Origin: Desulfobulbus propionicus
GTDB lineage: Bacteria > Desulfobacterota > Dissulfuribacteria > Dissulfuribacterales > DYLC01
Length of the DNA stretch: 32,334 nt
Direction of reading: 5' to 3'
Assembly: GCA_020722285.1 (NCBI GenBank)
Contig: DYLC01000007.1
Location: 1 to 32,334, forward strand
A program made the translations under genes and the position numbers. Numbering within the stretch: position 1 is the stretch's first letter; every line of letters starts with the position of its first letter. The notes below the pieces were generated by a model. It did no database searches. It was not told the origin of the DNA and saw only the letters and a list, made by a program, of their open reading frames with translations. This document shows, piece after piece, positions 24,939 through 32,334 of this stretch.

Positions 24939-27853
24939 CATATACCGTCTCCCTCTACGAACAGACACCTCTGGTCACTTTGCACAAACTCCACCAGCCT
25001 GCCAATCAAACGCGAGTGCTTAGATGCCTGTCTCCAGTCTCCCACCCCTATAAACCGTTGTCTGGCGCGGGAAAGAGCAACATTTAATCTTCTCGGATCA
25101 TCCAGAAATCGGTTTGCAGCAGGGTTATCAGCGCTGTGTGATTGGCAGGCCTCCCAATCTGCGCCAGTCAGGGAAAATATAATTTCCATCCGTTCATCAC
25201 CCTGAAATCTCTCCACAGTGTCAACCATCGCCCTGATCACATCCTGTGCAATCGTTGTGTCTCGCCCAAGGGCTGTTCTTATAGCTGCTACCTGCGCCCT
25301 GTAAGGGGCTATCACCCCAAGCAATCCCTCAAGCCTTTCATGGTCTGAATCTTCAGAGATGCCGTGTATTTTTAAAAGCCTTGTAACAATATTCGCTATT
25401 AAATCTGCCTCAAGCTGATTTGTCCGGACAGATTGCTTTTCTATATTCTTTTCATTATGACAAATCAAAACAATCTGCACATCAGACAGCAGAATATCGG
25501 TTAGTTGATCGACTTCAATACAGCAGGATGTTCTTTTCTGGCCCTGTTTTTTATAAGGGCTTGTGTGAAGCATCCCCTCGTAAAATTCTTTGGAAATAAA
25601 ATCACAGATTGCCTCCGGCATTCTGAACTGCTCATCAAGCATGACCTTGATGTTTTTATTGCCATAATCCAGCTCAAAAAGGCTTTCAAACAGACTTTTT
25701 TTCAAATCCGGCGTTGTTTCAGAAAGAACTACCGGTGGAAGCTGCCTGTGATCTCCAACAAGGATGTGCGCTTGGGCAAGGCTTAATATCCCCAAAAGAT
25801 GGGGTGCAAATATCTGCGATGCCTCGTCTATCAGAGCTACATCAAAAAGACCGCCTGAAAGCAGATTGTCATAGTTTCCTGAAAGCCAGGCATGGGTTGT
25901 TCCCACAAAGACTTCCATGTCTGCGAGTCCCTGCCTGATCCTCTCGATCTGACGCAGCATCAGATGGCCAAAGCGCGAACTGTCTTTCAGCTCTTGCGCA
26001 GGAAGAGGCTCCTGAAAACATCTTTCGCTGTTGAGCCTGTAAACAGATATGTCAGGACAGATGCGCGAAAGTTTTTTGCTCACCTCATCTACAGCCCTGT
26101 GGGTATAACAGGCAACCAAGCATCGTTTGCCTGCTGATTGCTGTGCCTTGATAATTCTGGCGATAGTAGTGGTCTTTCCTGTGCCTGGAGGCCCTTGAAT
26201 CAGCAGGAGTTTTTGAAGGCCAAGGGAGAGGCTCACAGCCCTTTTCTGCATGGCAGAAACAGCATCGGCAGTCTCATCAGCCTCCCACAGGCTGACAGCA
26301 TTTGGGGCAAGATTTTCGGTGATGCCATTTAGCAGCTCAAGATAAATGGCAAGCTCCTGATCCTTGAACAAATGAGCAAAGGATGCAAAGTTTTTCTCAA
26401 ACATCGCCTCCTTGACATGAAGCTCAAGAAATGCTGGTTTGAATGCGCCAGTCTGAACTGATGCAGACGTCCTGACCCTGATGCTTTTTTCCGTGACACT
26501 TTCCACCACTGCCTCTGCGCAATCCCCTGCAATCGTTCCCTTTTCGCAGCTTAAAAGACATGCGTCGCCCTCGCGAATCTCTGAACAGTTTGGATGCTCA
26601 AGATGTAAGTTAAGAACTTCTGCCTCAAGATTATATGCCTTGATCCTGACTGCCCTGCCGTCCTGAATGCGGTCACTGATAGGGGTTGTCAGATTTTTGA
26701 TTTGTTCACGGCGAATAGCGTCATATTCAGTCAATAGTTGTCTGTAAAACCTTTCGAAAAACACGAGGTTGGTATGCGAGTCAGCATGTTTCCGATCTGA
26801 ATGCCCAAAAAGCCCGTTAAGCATTGAACAATCCTGCTTTTGCCTGCACGAAACGCATCTGCCATCAGACAGGCTCTGAACAGTAGTCGCACAAAGATCG
26901 GCAAATACCAAAGAATTCCTGAGCCGCATCACATGAAATGCATCGTTATAAGCATAGGAGACCTGCTTTGCCACACCCTCCCGCAGCTCTTCATCACCGG
27001 AATATAAGACAAGGGGATTTAGTATTTTTTTCCCCCTGTAACGCCATGAAAGCATAAGGGAATATGCCTGAGCCTGAAAAGCATGGCCTTTTTGCACCTT
27101 GCCACCCCAGCACCGCCCGGTTTTAAGCTCCAGAGCCCTGATTGAGTTGTCTTCATACTTCAACACAGCATCAATCTTGCCTTTAAGGCCAAAAAAAGGG
27201 TTTATCATGTAGCGTTCGCTTTGAATGTTTATGGCAGAATCAAGATGTTTTCGGCGAAAGCGATAAAGTCTGTTGAGATGAGCCCGTACAGTTTCTTCTG
27301 TCTTGACAGGGCAGATGTCCATGAGAGCAAATGAGGTGACAACATCGCTGAAGGCATCCTGCAAACGCCTGCGAAGCGCATCGTGTTTCTCCGGCGCTTT
27401 GAGAACAGATTCAAATACATTGTGAATCAGCGATCCCCTGAGCATGGGTTCACTTGGAGACTGACTCATGAAACGTTTCACGTGAAACCGGCGCTGGCAA
27501 TAATCGAGCTCTGTCAGGGCTGTCACATTTACAAGCCAGCCCGGCTCCACAACAAGCAATGAGCCATGCTGTCTGTCAAGCTCTATCTCATCTCCGTTTT
27601 GAACAAATCCTGTCATGTTCAGGCTGACAGAAGTTTTTCTCAGGCCAGGCCCTGCATTGGAAAGCACCTCTGCCAGAAAACCTGTATTGCTTTCAAATCC
27701 ATTGGAAAGCCTTACAGTAAAAACACTGTTCGCTGGTTTGACATTTTGTGCGGATTGTCCGTTGAAAAAGGGCAGACTTTCAACAAGCAATGCATTTTCG
27801 GATGGCGCTACTTCAAGAAGTCGTGCATGCAGAAATGGGGAAAATCTGATCAT
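24932..27853 (-). CDS. Dna2-like nuclease-helicase (Fe-S PD-(D/E)XK nuclease fused to SF1 helicase)
   Basis: 973 aa from the ATG at 27853 (980 from a TTG at 27874; neither has a clear ribosome-binding site). The N-terminal half is a RecB/Cas4-type nuclease: H144 (GSLIHNVFE), D228 (GKIDAVL), E242-x-K244 (LELKTG) and QAQAYSLML. Four cysteines frame it: C119 (LDYCQRRF), then C333-x2-C336-x5-C342, the exact spacing of the iron-sulfur ligands in eukaryotic Dna2. The C-terminal half is an SF1B (Upf1/Dna2) helicase: GPPGTGKTTT near 554, IDEASQI near 671, VGDHRQLPP, TVERFQGDE and RLNVALSRARQRF. It probably unwinds and trims flapped or broken DNA ends. Biological role in this organism is unknown. Last in a minus-strand row with the acyl-CoA synthetase. 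Confidence 0.85.
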   Translation of the reverse strand: MIRFSPFLHARLLEVAPSENALLVESLPFFNGQSAQNVKPANSVFTVRLSNGFESNTGFLAEVLSNAGPGLRKTSVSLNMTGFVQNGDEIELDRQHGSLLVVEPGWLVNVTALTELDYCQRRFHVKRFMSQSPSEPMLRGSLIHNVFESVLKAPEKHDALRRRLQDAFSDVVTSFALMDICPVKTEETVRAHLNRLYRFRRKHLDSAINIQSERYMINPFFGLKGKIDAVLKYEDNSIRALELKTGRCWGGKVQKGHAFQAQAYSLMLSWRYRGKKILNPLVLYSGDEELREGVAKQVSYAYNDAFHVMRLRNSLVFADLCATTVQSLSDGRCVSCRQKQDCSMLNGLFGHSDRKHADSHTNLVFFERFYRQLLTEYDAIRREQIKNLTTPISDRIQDGRAVRIKAYNLEAEVLNLHLEHPNCSEIREGDACLLSCEKGTIAGDCAEAVVESVTEKSIRVRTSASVQTGAFKPAFLELHVKEAMFEKNFASFAHLFKDQELAIYLELLNGITENLAPNAVSLWEADETADAVSAMQKRAVSLSLGLQKLLLIQGPPGTGKTTTIARIIKAQQSAGKRCLVACYTHRAVDEVSKKLSRICPDISVYRLNSERCFQEPLPAQELKDSSRFGHLMLRQIERIRQGLADMEVFVGTTHAWLSGNYDNLLSGGLFDVALIDEASQIFAPHLLGILSLAQAHILVGDHRQLPPVVLSETTPDLKKSLFESLFELDYGNKNIKVMLDEQFRMPEAICDFISKEFYEGMLHTSPYKKQGQKRTSCCIEVDQLTDILLSDVQIVLICHNEKNIEKQSVRTNQLEADLIANIVTRLLKIHGISEDSDHERLEGLLGVIAPYRAQVAAIRTALGRDTTIAQDVIRAMVDTVERFQGDERMEIIFSLTGADWEACQSHSADNPAANRFLDDPRRLNVALSRARQRFIGVGDWRQASKHSRLIGRLVEFVQSDQRCLFVEGDGICH

Positions 27854-27879
27854 GAGGCCTGCGAATGGCGACAAACAAT

Positions 27880-28986
27880 TTATCTCAGTCCAAGGGCAGC
27901 TTCAAGCCTTGCAAAATCCATTTGCTTGTTAAAAAGCTGGATAAAATCATTCACTTTTCTTTTCTGATGAAAACGGGTTTTACCAAAGAAGATCTCAATG
28001 TTGTCCACCGTAGCCATTGTATCGAGCTGTGTTAGGATAATGGGAACACCCATTGCCTCCGCCCTGCCAAGGATGATTGGGTTTGGCCTCATGTTGCCTG
28101 TCAGCACAAGGCATTTGGTAGAGGTCTCAAGGGCAGCAAGCTGGATATCAGCCCTGTCGCCACCTGTTATGACTGCCTTGTTTGGTTTTCTGCGAAAGTA
28201 TCGAAGCGCGCTGTCCACACTCATGGCGCCAACCATGAGGTTTTCCACCAGTTCATCCAGATGGTCACTTGCGCAAAGCACCTCGCCTCCAAGCCCATCT
28301 ACGATCTCGCCAACGCTTACAGACATGAGCAGCCTGTCTTTCGGAATCACAGCAAAGCAGGCTATTCCATGGTTTTCAATATAGGGTTTTGCCAGATTGT
28401 TGACAAAGTTAAGCCTGTGCTTTGGTACGCGGTTTATGACTACTCCGAGGAGGTTTTGTCCAAACCTAACCTTAGAGGTAATGATGTCGTCAAGAACCTG
28501 AAGATCTGATCCATAGGGCACAACCACAAGGATTTTCACTCCAAGAAGCTCGGCAATGTGAGGTGGAGAAAGGTCAACAAGCCAGGCCTCCCTCAGACTT
28601 GCCCCGCCTTCAAGAACAACCATATCCCGATCTCTCTTGATGTTCTGAAAAGCATCGGAAACAGTCTGTTGAAAGTCAATTTCGACCTCTCCTTTGAGTA
28701 TGCCTTCAACCAAATGGTCGCTGAGTGTGACAGGGCACATGTCAGCAAGGGGGTCTTTGAATGCAAACTGTTCCTTGAGGGACAGGGTGTCTTCATCCAC
28801 ATAGCTGGCAGATTTGGGTTTTTCAGGCACATGGGATGGCATTTTTGAGCTTACGCTTACAGGCTTCATGTAGCCTGTCCTGAGGTTCAACGACTGAAAA
28901 TGATGCAACAGCCCGATGCAAAGGGCACTTTTGCCTGAAAAAGTGTGTGTAGATGTGACATAAACAGCATGTATGGCATTAGTCAT
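27880..28986 (-). CDS. BioD-like ATPase with DRTGG domain (phosphotransacetylase N-terminal-like)
   Basis: 368 aa. Residues about 1-210 form a dethiobiotin-synthetase-like P-loop domain with T-S-T-H-T-F-S-G-K-S (11-20), as in the N-terminus of long Pta proteins. Residues about 215-330 are a DRTGG domain (NKAVITGGDRADIQLAAL), which in other proteins is regulatory and often paired with CBS domains. The catalytic phosphotransacetylase (PTA_PTB) domain is absent, so it is not expected to make acetyl phosphate. Its start overlaps the stop of the ADP-forming acyl-CoA synthetase by 8 bp. I infer a regulatory or accessory role in acetyl-CoA/acetate metabolism. Annotation as phosphotransacetylase would overstate the evidence. 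Confidence 0.8.
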   Translation of the reverse strand: MTNAIHAVYVTSTHTFSGKSALCIGLLHHFQSLNLRTGYMKPVSVSSKMPSHVPEKPKSASYVDEDTLSLKEQFAFKDPLADMCPVTLSDHLVEGILKGEVEIDFQQTVSDAFQNIKRDRDMVVLEGGASLREAWLVDLSPPHIAELLGVKILVVVPYGSDLQVLDDIITSKVRFGQNLLGVVINRVPKHRLNFVNNLAKPYIENHGIACFAVIPKDRLLMSVSVGEIVDGLGGEVLCASDHLDELVENLMVGAMSVDSALRYFRRKPNKAVITGGDRADIQLAALETSTKCLVLTGNMRPNPIILGRAEAMGVPIILTQLDTMATVDNIEIFFGKTRFHQKRKVNDFIQLFNKQMDFARLEAALGLR

Positions 28987-31105
28987 GTTTGAACTCCTGA
29001 TTTTGACTTGAAAGTACCAGCCTCATATCTATTCCCATAACCCCTTTTCCATCCTCGAACACAGTCAGGGGATTTATGTCCAGCTCAACGATCTCCGGAA
29101 ACTCTGTAACCAACTGGGATATCTTCAGGATAGTCTCTACTATTCCATTGATCGCAAGTTTTTTTCTGCCTCTTACCCCGTACAAAATAGCAGATGAACG
29201 AAGCTCCGAGACCATTGCCTCTGCCTCAGCCCTGCTAAACGGCGCTATACGAAACGAGACATCCTTAAGCACTTCCACAAAGATGCCTCCAAGGCCAAGC
29301 ATAACGAGCGGGCCAAATTGTGGATCGCGGTTCATCCCCAGGATCACCTCTGCATTGCCTTGAACCTGCTTCTGTACCATGCATCCCCAGATATCTGCCT
29401 CGGGCATGAATCTTTGCGTCCTTAGAGTAATGAGATCAAAGGTGTCCCTGACTTCCTGTCTGCCGCTTATACCCAACCGCACCCCTCCTATATCTGTCTT
29501 ATGAAGTATGTCAGGCGAAGCAATCTTCATGACCACAGGAAAGCCGATGCTTTCCGCAAAATCCGCTGCCTCCTCCGGGTCTTTGCAGAGTTTTGACAGC
29601 GGGATCGGGATGTCGAGTGCCTGAAGTACCTCCCGTGCCTCTGATTCGCCTATCTCAAGCCTTTTATCCTGCCTTACCCTGGAAAATACCTGTCTGATTT
29701 TATCCCGGTCTATTGCAAATAATTCAAATACAGGCAAGGGTTCTGAGCGCCATACACTGTGATAATGCATAGCCTGCAGCGCACTAATCGCCAGTTCAGG
29801 AGACTGATAGTTAGGGAGATGGTTTGCCATAAGAAGATCATGGCCTGCCTTTACCCTCTGGCCACCGATAAAGGACGCTATCATTGTCTTGCCGGAATCC
29901 CTTGATGCCTTAAGCACAGCCTCTGCTGTTTTTTCAGGCTCAGTCATGATTTGTGGGGTAAGTATTGTGAGGATTGCATCAACATTGGGGTCTTTTGCCA
30001 CAATGCCCAAGGCAGCTTCATAGCGGTCTGCAAGCGCATCTCCCAGCACATCCACAGGGTTCAAAACGCTCGCTGCAGGCGGAAGCGCTTTCCGGAGTTT
30101 TTGAAGGGTCTCATCAGAAAGGCCTGCCACCCTCAATCCAAACCGTTCAATGGCATCTGTTGCCATGATGCCAGGCCCCCCAGCATTGGTTATTACAGCG
30201 ACCCTGTTTCCTGCCGGAATCGGCTGCCATGCAAAGGCAATAATCAGGTCAAAGATGTGTCTAATGGAATTCGCCCTGATAATCCCTGCCTGTTTGAAGG
30301 CAGCCTCATAGGCCTGTTCGCTGCCTGCGAGTGTGCCTGTGTGAGAGCTGACGGCCCTTGAGCCAGCATTGGTTGAACCTGATTTTATGGCAATGATGGG
30401 TTTTGTCTTGGTGATCTTGCGGGCTTTTTCAATAAATTTTGTGCCATTGGCAATACCTTCAAGGTATGCCATGATCACTTTGGAGTCGTCATCGCTCTCC
30501 CATGCATTTAAAAAATCCAGTTCATTCAGGTGAGCCTTATTGCCAAGGCTTACAAATCTTGAAAAGCCCAGGCCAAGTTCCAGAGACATATCTAAGACAG
30601 AGGTGCAGAGAGCTCCTGACTGAGACATGAAGGCAACATGGCCATCAATCGGCATGTCTGCTGCAAAGGATGCGTTCAGGCAGGAACCAGGAACCATAAT
30701 GCCAAGACAGTTAGGGCCGACAACAGACATCCCATGTTGATCGGCAAGTTTAGCTATTTCCATCTCGGCCAGAAGGCCGGCATGGCCTGTTTCACGAAAT
30801 CCCGCGGAGATGATTACCGCTGCCCTGACACCGCATAGGGCGCATTGTTCAAGGCAATCCAAAACTGCCTTGGCAGGGATTGCAATCACTGCAAGTTCAA
30901 CCTCAAGGCCTTCTGTGATAATGTGGTTAAGTGATGGATATGCTTTAAGGCCAAGGATATTTTCAGCAGTTGGATTAACGGGAAAGATGTTGCCTTTGAA
31001 GCCGCTTTTGACAAGATTTGCAAGTATTTCAAATCCAAGTTTTTTAGGCTGCTGCGAAGCGCCAATCACGGCTACGGATTTTGGGAAAAACAGACTCTTC
31101 AGCAT
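28979..31105 (-). CDS. Acetate-CoA ligase (ADP-forming), fused alpha-beta
   Basis: 708 aa single-chain NDP-forming acyl-CoA synthetase. It interconverts acetyl- (or other acyl-) CoA, ADP and phosphate with the acid, CoA and ATP, conserving energy during fermentation or activating acids. In order: CoA-binding Rossmann domain (about 1-130, SVAVIGASQQPKKLG), succinyl-CoA-ligase-like domains with the phosphorylated histidine H255 (AVSSHTGTLAGSEQAYEAAF), and a C-terminal ATP-grasp domain (about 480-700, GFPVVMKIASPDILHKTDIGGVRLG). The ATG at 31105 has GGAGAG 6 bp upstream; a TTG at 31111 is rejected as it would overlap that site. Overlaps the DRTGG gene downstream by 8 bp. Substrate (acetate, propionate or aryl acids) is not determinable here. 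Confidence 0.92.
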   Translation of the reverse strand: MLKSLFFPKSVAVIGASQQPKKLGFEILANLVKSGFKGNIFPVNPTAENILGLKAYPSLNHIITEGLEVELAVIAIPAKAVLDCLEQCALCGVRAAVIISAGFRETGHAGLLAEMEIAKLADQHGMSVVGPNCLGIMVPGSCLNASFAADMPIDGHVAFMSQSGALCTSVLDMSLELGLGFSRFVSLGNKAHLNELDFLNAWESDDDSKVIMAYLEGIANGTKFIEKARKITKTKPIIAIKSGSTNAGSRAVSSHTGTLAGSEQAYEAAFKQAGIIRANSIRHIFDLIIAFAWQPIPAGNRVAVITNAGGPGIMATDAIERFGLRVAGLSDETLQKLRKALPPAASVLNPVDVLGDALADRYEAALGIVAKDPNVDAILTILTPQIMTEPEKTAEAVLKASRDSGKTMIASFIGGQRVKAGHDLLMANHLPNYQSPELAISALQAMHYHSVWRSEPLPVFELFAIDRDKIRQVFSRVRQDKRLEIGESEAREVLQALDIPIPLSKLCKDPEEAADFAESIGFPVVMKIASPDILHKTDIGGVRLGISGRQEVRDTFDLITLRTQRFMPEADIWGCMVQKQVQGNAEVILGMNRDPQFGPLVMLGLGGIFVEVLKDVSFRIAPFSRAEAEAMVSELRSSAILYGVRGRKKLAINGIVETILKISQLVTEFPEIVELDINPLTVFEDGKGVMGIDMRLVLSSQNQEFKHD

Positions 31106-31120
31106 AAGCAACTCTCCGTC

Positions 31121-31149
31121 TTGACACTTAAGTGCAAGTAGTGTTTATT
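31121..31149 (+). promoter_or_regulatory. Sigma70 promoter of tRNA-Arg
   Basis: Perfect -35 TTGACA (31121-31126), 17-bp spacer, -10 TTTATT (31144-31149), four of six. The start would be near 31156, five bases before the mature tRNA. A 10-bp palindrome CACTTAAGTG (31125-31134) overlaps the -35 and spacer. Confidence 0.65.
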
Positions 31150-31160
31150 ATTCTTCTTAC

Positions 31161-31236
31161 GCCCTCGTAGCTCAGGGGATAGAGCACAGGATTCCTAATC
31201 CTGGAGTCGCAGGTTCGATTCCTGCCGGGGGCACCA
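31161..31236 (+). tRNA. tRNA-Arg (anticodon CCT)
   Basis: Full cloverleaf. Acceptor GCCCTCG/CGGGGGC with one T-G wobble, D stem GCTC/GAGC, anticodon stem CAGGA/TCCTG with loop TTCCTAA giving CCT at 31194-31196. T arm GCAGG-TTCGATT-CCTGC. Discriminator A and encoded CCA (31234-31236). It reads AGG arginine codons. No rho-independent terminator is evident after it. Confidence 0.97.
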
Positions 31237-31318
31237 TCTTTGCCTGTCCTCTGTTCCCATTTCAGAAATTACACATAAAAGCAGGCTTAGTCAATAAACT
31301 TAACGCAACCTAATCAAG

Positions 31319-32248
31319 ATGTCTCTCACCAAAAAGCAACTTTTATCCCTTTTGAATATTCCGTTGCTGGAGCTTATGCAGCAGGCAATGGCAGTCAAGC
31401 TTGCACATCGTGGCTCAATTTTTTCTCTTTGTACAATTTGCAATGTTAAATCAGGCAAATGCACAGAAGATTGTGTGTTTTGCGCACAATCAGCCAAATA
31501 TCATACCTATGCGCCAGTGTATGGCTTGCGGGATATTGAAGATGTTCTGAAAGAGGCCGCCAAGGCAAGGGAAAATGGGGCGACCAGATTCAGTCTTGTG
31601 GCAAGCGGCAGGGGGCCAAGAGAGTCAGAACTGCACGAGTATGCCAGATATATTGATATTATAAGGCGTGAGGTCAGGATAAACGTCTGCGCATCCCTCG
31701 GCATCCTGGATGTAAAAGGGCTTTGTCAGCTAAAGGAGGCAGGGCTTTCCCGCTATCATCACAATCTTGAAAGCTCCCGGTCTTTTTTTCAATCTGTATG
31801 TTCAACCCATTCATATGACGAGCGTCTTGAGACGATAAATGCTGCACGGGCCGCAGGGCTTGAGGTCTGTGCTGGCGGTATAATTGGTCTGGGAGAAAAC
31901 ATGCTCTCAAGGCTTGAGCTGATCTGCGAGCTTTCAAGGCTTGAGGTTGAGTCTGTTCCATTAAATATCCTTGTGCCAATCCCAGGCACACCTCTGGAAG
32001 GACAAAAAATGCTTTGCATAGAAGATATCATCAGAGCAGTAGCAATCATGCGTATAGCTCTTCCAAAGAGCGCTTTGCGTATAGCAGGAGGGCGAGATTC
32101 TGTTCTCAAGGATTTTCAAGGACTTGCTTTTATGGCAGGGGCTGATGCTATGTTGATCGGCGGCTACCTTACCGTGCGTGGCAGAGACGTACTGGTAGAT
32201 ATCGAGATGGTAAAGGAGTTGACGAGGTTGTGGGGAAATGTGGTGTAA
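31319..32248 (+). CDS. bioB: Biotin synthase (BioB)
   Basis: 309 aa radical-SAM enzyme that inserts sulfur into dethiobiotin. The [4Fe-4S] ligands are C48-x3-C52-x2-C55 (SGKCTEDCVFCAQS). Residues likely to hold the sacrificial [2Fe-2S] cluster are visible in NVCASLGIL and LEVCAGGIIGLGE, with the arginine of LRIAGGRD. YHHNLESSRSFF is the conserved substrate/SAM region. It is shorter than E. coli BioB (346 aa), mainly at the N-terminus and C-terminal tail. It stands alone: no bioF, bioA or bioD in the window. The BioD-like domain of the gene at 27880-28986 belongs to a different subfamily. No Shine-Dalgarno precedes the ATG and I see no BirA or BioR operator. Confidence 0.93.
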   Translation: MSLTKKQLLSLLNIPLLELMQQAMAVKLAHRGSIFSLCTICNVKSGKCTEDCVFCAQSAKYHTYAPVYGLRDIEDVLKEAAKARENGATRFSLVASGRGPRESELHEYARYIDIIRREVRINVCASLGILDVKGLCQLKEAGLSRYHHNLESSRSFFQSVCSTHSYDERLETINAARAAGLEVCAGGIIGLGENMLSRLELICELSRLEVESVPLNILVPIPGTPLEGQKMLCIEDIIRAVAIMRIALPKSALRIAGGRDSVLKDFQGLAFMAGADAMLIGGYLTVRGRDVLVDIEMVKELTRLWGNVV

Positions 32249-32288
32249 AAGGCAGACTGTTTCTGATTGCAGAGTTTCTCTGACTGAC

Positions 32289-32334
32289 GGGAATGTCCAA
32301 GACTTGCTATTTCGCCCGCAAGCTTTAGCTTTCC
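32289..32334 (-). repeat. Dispersed element, copy 8 (cut by window end)
   Basis: Starts with a divergent terminal repeat (GGGAATGTCCAAGACTTGC) and continues with TTTCGCCCGCAAGCTTTAGCTTTCC, the same arrangement as the left part of copy 4. The remainder lies beyond the window. It begins 40 bp after the bioB stop. Confidence 0.6.

Noticed and set aside
31237-31318. BirA or BioR operator before bioB
   Set aside because: No adequate inverted repeat of either known type in the 82-bp gap.
1-32334. CRISPR array or phage/plasmid region
   Set aside because: The repeats are few, long, widely scattered and in both orientations, with no regular spacers. No integrase, transposase, capsid or replication gene is present.

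Overview
The window looks like a chromosomal stretch from a free-living, Gram-negative bacterium. The evidence is Pal, a Skp/OmpH protein, an AMIN-domain amidase and several lipoproteins. The mix of an ADP-forming acetate-CoA ligase, a non-adenylylated-type GlnA, a type III glutamine synthetase (GlnN) and a NifA-type sigma54 activator fits an anaerobic Desulfobacterota-like (deltaproteobacterial) lineage. That placement is inferred from gene content only. There are 18 protein genes and one tRNA. I see no phage, plasmid or CRISPR.

Layout. 1-343: repeat element next to the window edge. 344-2528: divergent pilC (pilus platform) and uppP. 2685-5343: convergent M18 aminopeptidase and hemW, separated by a composite hairpin. 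5440-9431: the two glutamine synthetases, glnA (GSI) and glnN (GSIII), in tandem. The 530-bp gap between them carries a consensus sigma54 promoter, paired upstream repeats, a perfect palindrome over the predicted start site and an inserted repeat element. 9648-16074, all minus strand: polyprenyl synthetase, argH, an FnIII lipoprotein, argJ and a NifA-type regulator that converges on glnN. 16260-22096: mutS-amiC, then pal-skp under a good sigma70 promoter. 22366-24938: transketolase, whose leader holds a terminator with a possible antiterminator, then engB. 24932-31105, minus strand: ADP-forming acyl-CoA synthetase, a DRTGG/BioD-like ATPase, and a Dna2-type nuclease-helicase. 31161-32248: tRNA-Arg(CCT) with its promoter, then bioB.

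Themes. Nitrogen metabolism is the strongest: two unrelated glutamine synthetases, arginine genes and a sigma54 activator close together. The most unusual structural feature is a family of short (about 170-200 bp) non-coding elements with imperfect terminal inverted repeats (GGGAGGTTCCAAAAATT-like). I count about eight full or partial copies, all intergenic and in both orientations. They look like MITEs (non-autonomous miniature transposons). One copy lies between the sigma54 promoter of glnN and the gene, and its edge creates a perfect TATAAT. The most novel candidates here are regulatory: the glnN control region and the transketolase leader. I did not find a multi-gene system of clearly unknown function.
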